In this document: piece after piece, positions 1 to 7,350 of the stretch | Layout of the letters: each line of letters begins with the position of its first letter | How positions within the stretch are numbered: the first letter of the stretch is position 1 | Assembly (NCBI GenBank): GCA_004010535.1 | Contig: RQYE01000006.1 | Coordinates: 1-64,000, forward strand | Origin: Coriobacteriales bacterium OH1046 | GTDB taxonomy: Bacteria; Actinomycetota; Coriobacteriia; Coriobacteriales; Atopobiaceae | DNA: 64,000 nucleotides | Direction: 5' to 3' | Program-made: the position numbers and the translations under genes | Notes under the pieces: model-generated | The model's database searches: none | Seen by the model: only the letters and a program-made list of their open reading frames with translations | Told to the model about the DNA's origin: nothing

Positions 1-100
1 TGACGTCCGCGCAGAACAGCCGGAGCAGCTCCCTGAACTTGCGCTCCGAGAGGTGCGATTTCGTGACGTACTTGTTCTTCGGCCTCTTTCTGCTGCTCAT
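1..100 (-). mobile_element. IS1595-like transposase, N-terminal fragment cut by window edge
   Basis: The reverse strand has an ATG at 98-100 and stays open to base 1, giving 33 residues that begin MSSRKRPKNKYVTKSHLSER and continue with FRELLRLFCADV. This basic start followed by a helical KFRELLRLF segment resembles the N-terminus of IS1595/ISXO2-type DDE transposases, which precedes their zinc ribbon and HTH. The catalytic domain lies outside the window, so the family call rests on this short stretch only. The start codon sits 17 bases beyond the 3' end of the AAA+ gene, and an inverted repeat lies between the two. Confidence 0.5.
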
Positions 101-102
101 AT

Positions 103-138
103 GCCTAGTTTAGCCCTTAGAACGCCCCTAAACTAGGC
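103..138. repeat. 11-bp inverted repeat between transposase and AAA+ gene
   Basis: GCCTAGTTTAG (103-113) is repeated in inverse as CTAAACTAGGC (128-138) around a 14-base loop. The right arm and loop encode the last residues and stop codon of the AAA+ gene. It could be the end of the IS1595-like element, meaning the insertion has remodelled the ATPase C-terminus, or a bidirectional terminator. No long T-tract is visible, so I favour an IS end slightly. Confidence 0.5.
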
Positions 139-1232
139 AAGCCCCAAAGATTTTCTATGGTTGAACGGACTGCGGCTTGAACCGTTCTTCCGTTTGACTC
201 GGTAACGAGGATTTTTCTTGCCGCTAACCGTATCACCTGCTGGCGATTGATGTCTTCATGATTGACAATCTGCGACAACTGCTTATCTGCTTCTATTTCC
301 AATATTTTCAATAAATTGTTTGGGGAGAAGTCTTCGAAGTAGATACTTTTGTCAATTCGGAAATAGATTGGATCCCCAAGGTTTCTTCTTATGTCTTCTT
401 CAGTAAGGAAGTTGCAAGTTAACACGATTAGAAGGCCGCTTATGTCAACTTCATATGTTGTGTCGAGAAAAGTTGGATTGTCAAACAAGGAATAGAATGC
501 CGATCGATATGACGCTCCGCATTTGTCCATCTCGTCAAAAAATACAAGATTCGATTCGCGCTCATTTAGCTCATATCCTAATGAGTTAACGTTTGGCTTT
601 CCTCCGAAAAGATAATCCGAATTTGCAAGGGAAAAATCTTCAAACATCGAAAGATGACGCTCTATCATCTTCCCATCAAAGAATGTATCCGCTATTGCTT
701 TTGCAGTTTCGGTTTTTCCCAAGCTGCTATTTCCGTATAACATTAATACGTATGGTTTATTTCGTTTGGTGCTTGCCAGGTAATTTAGTGTTTTAGCTAT
801 TTGCTCTAAGGCATTGTCTTGCCCAATAATTTTCCGCCTGACGTCTTCGATCTTTTTTTGAACATCAGATATTTCTGCAAGAGAGGATCTCGATTCTTCG
901 ATTAATTGAAGGTTGCAATTTTCAGCCTCATACTCGCGGCGTATGTAATGAAAAAGAATCCTGGTAGGGTTGTGTATGTATACAAGCGCATCTTTTTCCG
1001 TTACGTCTTCTATTAAACCTCCCAGACGAGCATGTGCGCTTTCTACGATTCCGTGATAGTGGTTGTTTCGCACAATGAGAGAGCTATTTTTTTTTTGGAG
1101 CCTCTTTCCGGTAGTTCTCGCGGTATCGAATAACGTTATAACGTCATTAAACTCGGCTCCTTTTGCAGATAGTTCTTGAAGGTTCTTCTCGAAAAATGAA
1201 ACTGAGCCAATAATGATGATGTAGCTACGCAT
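117..1232 (-). CDS. Hsp100/Clp-like AAA+ ATPase
   Basis: A protein of about 371 residues with an N-terminal region of unknown fold (1-130) and a single AAA+ module. A 'VRRKIIGQDNALEQI' entry helix as in Clp/Hsp100 ATPases is followed by Walker A GNSSLGKT, Walker B LVFFDEMDK, a sensor-1 region (VLTCNF) and a small C-terminal domain. The core resembles the second ATPase domain of ClpB/ClpA, but there is no Clp N-domain or second AAA module. The start is placed at the ATG at 1232, two bases after the upstream stop; an in-frame start at 1259 would overlap the neighbour by 25 bases. The upstream partner is a DUF6414-like gene. The lower GC content suggests acquired DNA. The role is inferred to be stress response or phage defence. 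Confidence 0.7.
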   Translation of the reverse strand: MRSYIIIIGSVSFFEKNLQELSAKGAEFNDVITLFDTARTTGKRLQKKNSSLIVRNNHYHGIVESAHARLGGLIEDVTEKDALVYIHNPTRILFHYIRREYEAENCNLQLIEESRSSLAEISDVQKKIEDVRRKIIGQDNALEQIAKTLNYLASTKRNKPYVLMLYGNSSLGKTETAKAIADTFFDGKMIERHLSMFEDFSLANSDYLFGGKPNVNSLGYELNERESNLVFFDEMDKCGASYRSAFYSLFDNPTFLDTTYEVDISGLLIVLTCNFLTEEDIRRNLGDPIYFRIDKSIYFEDFSPNNLLKILEIEADKQLSQIVNHEDINRQQVIRLAARKILVTESNGRTVQAAVRSTIENLWGLPSLGAF

Positions 1233-1234
1233 GA

Positions 1235-2023
1235 CTATTGCTCGCTTACATAAGCGCATAAGACGTCATACAGCTTAATATTTCGATTACTTTGCTTGTT
1301 TTCACTACAAGATTTTTGTTCCACCACAGTCCCTTCTGGTGAATTACTGAAGAAGTAGATATCCTCCAAGGTTTTGCCCTGTACAGTAGGAACATCAAAT
1401 AGCGATTGCATGGCACTTAACTTCTTTAGATAGTCAAAGCTGTCGGGAGGGTAATCGCCAACTTGCATGCAGTACAGATCTAGGACAGACATCGATATGT
1501 CATTTCTTTTATAGTTGCTCAAATATGCCTTCTGGTTGAACCTGACGTATCGCTCGTTTCCAATATCGTATAAGTCATATCCCTCCATAGAGGTCAACAA
1601 GTCCGCCGCTTCTCTAATGTTGAAATCTTGGTTATTGGGCTTCGCAAGCTTAAGAAAGGTTGTAGCTACTCTGAATGATGTCAGTGAATTCTTCACGTCA
1701 TGAAGTTGGACTTTGTTAAACGATTCAAGGCTACTTTCGATAGCGCGGAACATACTGATATCCGTTGAGGTTACTGTCGTTCTACTATCCCATTCGCGAA
1801 GATATTGCAATTCAATCTTTCCATTGAACAAGAATTTGAGTCTGCCAATAAATGGGACTCCCAATGCTGTAGAGAAATGGGATTCTGCGCTTACATTTCC
1901 ATTAAGAACCATGTTTGAACTTTGGGAGCTAGTCTCTTGAACAGCGCCCCTATTCTCTCTTTGCAGAGCGTTATTGATGGTTTCGCGGTCAAAGTAAACA
2001 ATCTTCTTCAAGCTGTTTTTCAA
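1235..2023 (-). CDS. DUF6414-like protein
   Basis: A 262-residue protein. Its start 'KKIVYFDRETINNALQRENRG' (KIVYFD near residue 7) resembles the opening of DUF6414 proteins, which begin with a K-I-x-Y-F-D strand. The rest has no motif I can name. The start codon is TTG (2021-2023) with AAAGGA eight bases upstream; a nearby ATG runs into TGA at once, so TTG is the supported start. It is the first gene of a two-gene operon with the AAA+ ATPase, two bases apart, which implies joint function. AT-richer than the core genes. The function is unknown; defence is an inference from the gene pairing. Confidence 0.55.
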   Translation of the reverse strand: MKNSLKKIVYFDRETINNALQRENRGAVQETSSQSSNMVLNGNVSAESHFSTALGVPFIGRLKFLFNGKIELQYLREWDSRTTVTSTDISMFRAIESSLESFNKVQLHDVKNSLTSFRVATTFLKLAKPNNQDFNIREAADLLTSMEGYDLYDIGNERYVRFNQKAYLSNYKRNDISMSVLDLYCMQVGDYPPDSFDYLKKLSAMQSLFDVPTVQGKTLEDIYFFSNSPEGTVVEQKSCSENKQSNRNIKLYDVLCAYVSEQ

Positions 2024-2111
2024 TTCATATGTCCTTTGTTATTACGTTTCAATGAAGCTTTAACGAGTTATCTGCTAGCACGAGGAGAAAGGGGAAATGG
2101 GAGGTAAAAAC

Positions 2112-2129
2112 TGCCTTTTGGAGAAGGCA
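2112..2129 (-). terminator. Rho-independent terminator of the Phd-like gene
   Basis: On the reverse strand TGCCTT and AAGGCA form a stem around a six-base loop and are followed by GTTTTT. It lies eight bases after the antitoxin stop and separates it from the DUF6414-like operon. Confidence 0.7.
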
Positions 2130-2136
2130 AGCGCAC

Positions 2137-2349
2137 TCATTTAGCAAGCTTTTCGAACACGTCAGCGTATTCGTCCATAAAGTCGACGGCTACGTCTGCG
2201 GCGCTGCTACTACCCTGAGCCGGCTGAATCACGACCCAGGGCTTGTTGTTTTTTAAGATAGTGACCGACCTGCCGGTCCTGTTCACCTCTGCCGTCACAC
2301 GAGAAAAGTTGTTCTTGGCTTCCGCGAGCCCCATCGTCAATGCTGCCAT
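2137..2349 (-). CDS. Orphan Phd/YefM-type antitoxin
   Basis: 70 residues; the N-terminus MAALTMGLAEAKNNFSRVTA matches the DNA-binding start of Phd/YefM antitoxins, in which 'EAKNNFS' and the following 'VTILKNNKPWVVI' strand are typical. The C-terminal 20 residues would wrap the toxin. No toxin ORF follows: a terminator comes eight bases later and the next gene belongs to another system. The SD AAAGGAGG lies six bases before ATG. The promoter upstream is near consensus. Either a solitary antitoxin or a remnant of a module that lost its toxin. Confidence 0.8.
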   Translation of the reverse strand: MAALTMGLAEAKNNFSRVTAEVNRTGRSVTILKNNKPWVVIQPAQGSSSAADVAVDFMDEYADVFEKLAK

Positions 2350-2376
2350 TTCTGACCTCCTTTAATACTAGCTAGA

Positions 2377-2404
2377 ATTATAGCCAATATACAGGCAGTG
2401 TCAA
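2377..2404 (-). promoter_or_regulatory. Near-perfect sigma-70 promoter for the Phd-like gene
   Basis: Reverse strand TTGACA (2399-2404), a 16-base spacer and TATAAT (2377-2382), about 28 bases before the antitoxin ATG. Both hexamers match the consensus exactly. Confidence 0.85.
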
Positions 2405-2615
2405 TTGAAGATATAGATGGAAAGTGCGTATACAGCTGACCAGCATCGTATTCGATACATCTTATAGGCAGGCGATTTTTGTCGAGGATAGTCTTTCGCT
2501 CATTTTGGAAACTATTTAGGAAGACATTCGCAAATTGCTCCATGAATAGCTTCCTGAATTACGAAAAAAGTGGACATAGTGTTCTCGGCGGTAACGGTAA
2601 GGTCATACTCCCGTA

Positions 2616-2653
2616 CGTCCATGCTTAATATACGTAGAAATTAAGCATGGACG
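2616..2653. repeat. 14-bp perfect inverted repeat
   Basis: CGTCCATGCTTAAT (2616-2629) and its exact complement ATTAAGCATGGACG (2640-2653) flank a 10-base loop. It is not next to a T-tract or a gene start, so it may be a protein-binding site or the end of a small mobile element. Confidence 0.6.
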
Positions 2654-2920
2654 AACAGTCGCATCCCGAGGCTGCAACAATTACAAAGGAATCGTCACTC
2701 TCGCATTACTATTGCCGGTTTTCGGGGCCGAAAAAGCGGGGTGACTACAAAGTGACAACATGGCTTGGGCTAAAACATGCTTCCGGCTATAAACGCGGTG
2801 AAAAGACGCTTCGCGCTTTGGCATGTTTTGGCGTCTAGTCGCTTCTCTTTGCAACGAGTCGCAGCGCGTCACCCCAAAAGCGCAGTGCGAAGAGTATTTC
2901 CGCAGGATAACACCCATAAA

Positions 2921-2954
2921 GAAAGCCCCGAAATCCGAAGATTCCGGGGCTTTC
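2921..2954. terminator. GC-rich hairpin, possible terminator
   Basis: GAAAGCCCCG (2921-2930) pairs with CGGGGCTTTC (2945-2954) around a 14-base loop, followed by TCTCGTTTG on the plus strand. No clear upstream gene on that strand, so what it terminates is unknown. Confidence 0.45.
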
Positions 2955-3317
2955 TCTCGTTTGTCACTCCCTTTGTCCAACACAGGGCACTAGTTGCAAG
3001 CTGCCGCGGCTAGACGTGCAGGATGAGACTAGATGAAATGGGCTGAAACCCTATTCCCACTCGTATATTAATGTCAGTGCCGATTCGCCCATCTGAGGGC
3101 AGCATGGTCGGCATCAGGAAAAGCATCGGGGCGTAGTCATTCCCACTGGGGTCAGGCCCTGTAATTGAGTGTTGCGTCCGATGCCTTCGCTGCAGTTGAC
3201 ATGTATTTGGCTGGATGGCCGATAGGGGTCGCATATCCAACGAGTTTGTGTCTGCGCGGTAGAGCTCGGAGATGCCTTTTCTGCTAATACGGAGTCGTTC
3301 ATGAAAGGGGCAGGGCC

Positions 3318-4531
3318 TTGAACCACATCGGAATCGACATCGCGAAGGCGACCCACGTTGCGGCGGTCGTCGACGGCAACGGGGAGGTGCTGTGCCGCCC
3401 GTTCGGCTTCTCTAACGACGAGGCTGGGTTCAAGCGCCTGGCAGACTATCTCGCCGGCTGCGGCTGCGAATCGGGGGCTCTCTGGTGGCGATGGAGTCCA
3501 CTGGGCACTACTGGCTGGCGCTTTGGGAGCACCTGAGCGCGGCAGGCTGGGGGATTGTGCTGATCAACCCCATCCAGACGGATGCGTTCAGGAAGGCCGA
3601 GACCATCCGCAAGACCAAGACCGACTCGGTAGACGCGGTGCTCATCGCCCAGTTCGCGCGCTTCAGGCGCTTGGAGGCAAGCTCCCTTTCCGCGGAGCTC
3701 GTCGATGGACTCCGCCAGATCACGCGCTACCGCTCGCACCTGGTGGAGGAGCGCAGCGCCCTGAAGAACAGGGCGACGGCGCTTGCCGACAGGCTGTTCC
3801 CCGAGGTGGCGGGCTTCTTCGGAGGCGGCATGGGCTCTGCAAGCTGCCGCGCGGCGCTGCTCGAGTTCGGCACGCCTGCGGCCCTCGGCAAGGCAGACGT
3901 CCGCAGGGTCGAGCGCGTATTGCGGGAGGCAAGCCGCGGCAGGTTCGGCCGCGAGAAGGCCGTCGAGCTGAAGGCGCTGGCCAAGCGCTCGGTCGGCGTC
4001 ACGTACGCGTCCGAGGCGTACGCATTCGAGCTCAGGCGCATCATCGGCCTCATCGGTCTGCTCGACGACGAGGTGGGCGCCCTGGACGCGGAGGCGGCCC
4101 GTATGGTGGAGGAGATCGGCGCCGACGTGCTCGAGACGATTCCCGGAATCGGACCCGTCAACGCGGCAGTGATAGCGGCGGAGGTGGGCGACCCCACCAG
4201 GTTCGCTGACGCCAAGAAGCTCATCGCATTCGCCGGGCTGGACGCCTCCAAGGTGCAGTCGGGGGCGTTCGAAGGGGCCAAGGCGACGATGTCCAAGCGC
4301 GGCTCGTCGTACCTGCGCTACGCGCTGATGATGTCGGCGGATGCCGCAAGGAGATGCGACCCGTACTTCGGGGACTACTACGATTCGATGATATCCCGCG
4401 GCAAGCACCACTACGTCGCGCTGTCGGGGGTGGCGAGGAAGCTCGCTGGCACGATATTGGCCGTGTGGCGGGAGAACCGGCCATACGAGCCTCGTCCTTC
4501 CATACAGCCGGAGAAGGGTTCAGGCGACTAG
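3318..4531 (+). pseudogene. IS110-family transposase with a frameshift
   Basis: The N-terminal part (from 3318) has the RuvC-like opening NHIGIDIAKATH; the second part has AMESTGHYW, KTDSVDA and the C-terminal Tnp20 region (IPGIGPVNAA, then SKRGSSYLRYAL with the catalytic serine). The two parts are in different frames. The break lies at a run of five G at 3473-3477. Six G would read C-E-S-G-G-S-L-V-A-M-E-S-T in frame, so a single lost G explains it. It may be a dead copy, a sequencing error or rescue by slippage at the G-run. The DEDD and serine residues are otherwise present. Confidence 0.85.
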
Positions 4532-4629
4532 CGAAGCCACAACCAAAACGGCTTTCGCACCCTTGCCTCCATGATGCAGGGCTGCATCGCTATGCCCATG
4601 TTCAACCCCGGAAAAGATTGCAGAAATCA

Positions 4630-4655
4630 CTTGACTTCATTTAGCTGGTCTCGAT
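4630..4655 (+). repeat. IS110 3'-end motif, copy 1
   Basis: The 26-base string starting CTTGACTTCATTTAGCTGG lies about 100 bases after the transposase and recurs with two mismatches at 8935-8960. I take it as part of the right end of this IS110 type. Confidence 0.5.
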
Positions 4656-4806
4656 TGTTGCAGGTGGTTGTTATGACGTAGGCAAAAGAGCGCCAATACT
4701 TGTAAATCGATGCAGTTGTAACGCCCGCCAAGGCATGCTGGCACCTGCTAAAACCGCGCAAGAGAATGCACTCTATAGACGGCATTCCCATCTCATCAAA
4801 GCATAT

Positions 4807-5244
4807 CTAGCGCTCCGACATGTACCTCTCGATTTCGCCAGGGGTCAGCTTCCGTATCTGCGTGCCTGCGTACTCCCTGTATTCGTCGACGATGAAGACG
4901 GGGGACATGCCGTGGCACGCTTTTCCCCTGTTCCTTTTCAGATAAAGCCGCACGTCCCCGTCGTCTGCGAAGATCTTGTACGAAAGCCTACCGCTCTCAC
5001 CCTCTATCTCGTAGATGCCGCATGGCCTCTTCATGCTGTAGTCGGCAGTGCGCAGGTACAGCTTCGCGATCTCCAATGACTTGAAGGGGAAGTTCCACCG
5101 TTGCAGCCCGCGCTTGGGGTCATGCTCGATGCAGATGCACCTGCCGCACGTCCCGCAGATGTATTGCATGTGGTTCTCCAAACAATCCAACGGATTCAGC
5201 AGCGGGGTTGCCCTGCTCTCGTCGACATAGCACTCTACGCACAT
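4807..5244 (-). CDS. Cysteine-rich hypothetical protein
   Basis: 145 residues. The start ATG at 5244 has AGGAGG six bases upstream; a longer open frame to 5904 runs antisense through the XRE gene and is not supported. The N-terminal third has CVEC near residue 2 and CGTCGRCIC near residue 30, suggesting a zinc-binding knuckle. The C-terminal two-thirds is a mixed alpha/beta region ending in IRKLTPGEIERYMSER. No family recognised. It stands alone between the IS110 copy and the XRE-ABC locus, and is transcribed away from the latter. Confidence 0.6.
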   Translation of the reverse strand: MCVECYVDESRATPLLNPLDCLENHMQYICGTCGRCICIEHDPKRGLQRWNFPFKSLEIAKLYLRTADYSMKRPCGIYEIEGESGRLSYKIFADDGDVRLYLKRNRGKACHGMSPVFIVDEYREYAGTQIRKLTPGEIERYMSER

Positions 5245-5652
5245 CCGATGCCTCCTCCCGGCATCTCCCCATGCACCGTCATCTCGTCTCCACCAGCTTA
5301 TGCGAATAAACTGCTCCTGTCGAAAGTCCTGGCTCGACACCGCACCGACAAACGTGCGCTTCCCGAATCTCGGCCGGAGGTGTCCAGCGACAAGGTCATC
5401 CGCCACAGGTTCAACCGCGGGGACAGCCAACAGGCGAACACTGCCCTTTGCCAAATAGCCGTCGTGCACCCGCACCACAACGGGTGGACGCGCGAATATG
5501 CGGAGAAGAAGCAGTCGGATGGCAAACCGGAGGAGGAAACCAACTTTTGACAAAAAGCAACCGAAAGGTGGTTGAGCTCTTCTGTCCTCTTTGCTTACCC
5601 TCGACACATGCATGTTGGTACTGGTCCTTTTAAGAGAACAAGCGGGGTGCCT
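5245..5652. other. Divergent intergenic region, no gene seen
   Basis: 408 bases between the cysteine-rich gene (minus strand) and the XRE regulator (plus strand). It must hold both promoters; a TTGACA at 5547-5552 lacks a good -10 partner. ORFs here lack SD sites and known motifs. Confidence 0.5.
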
Positions 5653-6624
5653 ATGGGTTTTCGCGAAAATCTGCAGCATTTGCGCACTACGCGCAACATG
5701 ACCCAGGAGCAGCTGGCAATGCTTCTCGGCGTGAGCCGCCAAGCTGTTTCCAAGTGGGAATCCGAACGGACCTACCCTGAAATGGACAAGCTGCTGAGGA
5801 TCTGCAGCTTGTTCGAATGCAAGCTCGATGACCTGGTTATGGGGGATTTGACGCATCGTCAAGTTGATAGGATTATGAGCATCCCCCAAGGACAATCGCC
5901 GCAAGATATCACCGGCTATGACAAGTCCACATGTGGGTATGCCCTTAAATTGCCAGCCGGGATTCTCTCCATCCTTCTGGGTGCGGCTCTGGCCGTCCTG
6001 TGGGCCGCCCTTTCCACGGCATTGGGAAACGGGCTTTCAGACTATGCCGTGGTGATTGCGTGCATCGGCACCACAGTTGGAATCGTCTTCATCCTGTCGG
6101 CGGCGTCCGCCCGCAACGGGTTTCAAAAGGCGCATCCTTTCATCGAGGATTTCTACACCGCCGAGCAGAAGAGTGGGGCGAGAGCGGAGATGCTCAAGGG
6201 AGCTGTCCTTGGTGCTGTCCTAATTGCTGCAGGCATTGCAGGCGCTGTCCTGCTTCGCTCCTTCGAATTGTTTGCATGGGCTGCGTTTCTGTCTCTTTTC
6301 GCCGCCGCTGTCTTCTGCATCCTCCGCGGATACTTGCTGTGGCTGCGCATGGACGTTGAAAGATACAACCAAAGGTCTTTCAGCTTGATGACAGAAAGGG
6401 AGATTGCCGCGCTCGATGACGTTGAGCTGCGGAGAATCGCCCGCAAAGCCAAACGCAAGCGCAGCGTCTGCGTCATCATCATGTCCCTGGCGACGATCGT
6501 CGGCCTATGCCTCCTGTTCATCCCCCAGCTTGGCGCTTATAGGTGGTTCTGGCTGGCGTGGGCAATCGGCGGCATGTTATGCGTAGCCGCCAACTTGTAT
6601 CTCGATATAAGAGGAGAAGAATAG
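5653..6624 (+). CDS. XRE-family regulator with C-terminal membrane domain
   Basis: 323 residues. An N-terminal Cro/C1-type HTH spans residues 5-60 (MTQEQLAMLLGVSRQAVSKW followed by E-S-E-R-T-Y-P-E-M-D-K), then about six predicted transmembrane helices between residues 95 and 320. This layout is typical of membrane-linked regulators placed next to ABC transporters in Gram-positive bacteria. ATG at 5653 is chosen because the HTH starts right after it; upstream codons are not conserved-looking. Its stop overlaps the GTG of the ATPase gene (TAGTG), so the three genes form one operon. It probably senses an envelope signal and controls the transporter. Confidence 0.8.
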   Translation: MGFRENLQHLRTTRNMTQEQLAMLLGVSRQAVSKWESERTYPEMDKLLRICSLFECKLDDLVMGDLTHRQVDRIMSIPQGQSPQDITGYDKSTCGYALKLPAGILSILLGAALAVLWAALSTALGNGLSDYAVVIACIGTTVGIVFILSAASARNGFQKAHPFIEDFYTAEQKSGARAEMLKGAVLGAVLIAAGIAGAVLLRSFELFAWAAFLSLFAAAVFCILRGYLLWLRMDVERYNQRSFSLMTEREIAALDDVELRRIARKAKRKRSVCVIIMSLATIVGLCLLFIPQLGAYRWFWLAWAIGGMLCVAANLYLDIRGEE

Positions 6625-7349
6625 TGAAGGCGATCGTCGCACGGGATATAAGCAAGTCGTTTCGCAGCGGGCGGGGAAGCAAAACGAGGGTCACCAAGGT
6701 GTTGAAGGGAGTAAGCCTCGACATCAGCCTCGGAGAGATGGTCAGCATCGTCGGGCCGAGCGGATCGGGCAAATCCACCCTGTTGTATTGCCTTTCCGGC
6801 CTCGAAGCCGCCGATAGCGGCTCTGCCGAGATAATGGGGAAGCAGATCGTGAACGCAGACCGGAACTCTCTTTTCAGGATACGGAGGGAGCACATCGGTT
6901 TTATCTTCCAGTCCTACAATCTCATTCCCTCGCTGAACGTATTGGAAAACATATCCCTTCCGGCCCGCCTGGCGGGACGTCCCATAAACACCGAGCAGAT
7001 AAACGAGATCTTGAACCACATCGGACTTGACGGCAGGGGGAAAGACTCTCCGACCGACATGTCCGGCGGGGAGCAGCAACGCGTGGCCATCGCCCGCACG
7101 TTGGCAGACAGTTCCGACATAGTGTTCGCCGATGAGCCCACCGGCGCGCTCGATACGGAAAACGGAAGAGAGGTACTGAAGGTCCTCAGAAAGATAGGCA
7201 GCAACCCTGAAAGAGCCGTGGTGATGGTCACCCACAATCTGGAAGCCGCCGCACGTGCCGACCGTGTTCTGGTGTTGAAAGACGGCATGGTCATCCGAGA
7301 GCTGGCTTCTTGCACTGCCGCTCAGATCTTAGAGGCGATGGAGCACTAG
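6624..7349 (+). CDS. ABC transporter ATPase, MacB/LolD type
   Basis: 241 residues from the GTG at 6624, which shares one base with the upstream stop and follows GAGGAGA. Walker A GPSGSGKST near residue 39, Q-loop FIFQSYN, signature MSGGEQQRVAIARTL and Walker B DIVFADEPTGALD are all intact. The sequence fits the MacB/LolD/FtsE group that pairs with FtsX-like permeases, which follows one base later. The likely role is export, or removal of peptides or antibiotics from the membrane. The longer open frame from 6543 overlaps the regulator and lacks an SD. Confidence 0.9.
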   Translation: MKAIVARDISKSFRSGRGSKTRVTKVLKGVSLDISLGEMVSIVGPSGSGKSTLLYCLSGLEAADSGSAEIMGKQIVNADRNSLFRIRREHIGFIFQSYNLIPSLNVLENISLPARLAGRPINTEQINEILNHIGLDGRGKDSPTDMSGGEQQRVAIARTLADSSDIVFADEPTGALDTENGREVLKVLRKIGSNPERAVVMVTHNLEAAARADRVLVLKDGMVIRELASCTAAQILEAMEH

Positions 7350-7350
7350 A

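Larger units (their letters stand above)
2350..3317. other. Non-coding stretch before the IS110 transposase
   Basis: Apart from the promoter, a 14-bp inverted repeat and a GC-rich hairpin, no convincing gene is visible. Short ORFs on both strands lack SD sites and family motifs. The last ~300 bases are probably the non-coding left end of the IS110 element. Confidence 0.6.

Noticed and set aside
2337-2543. A 68-codon minus-strand frame over the Phd promoter
   Set aside because: It spans the near-perfect promoter and SD of the antitoxin gene, and has no start signal of its own.
4807-5904. A 365-residue version of the cysteine-rich protein
   Set aside because: The extra 220 residues run antisense through the XRE gene and lack an SD; the ATG at 5244 has a good one.
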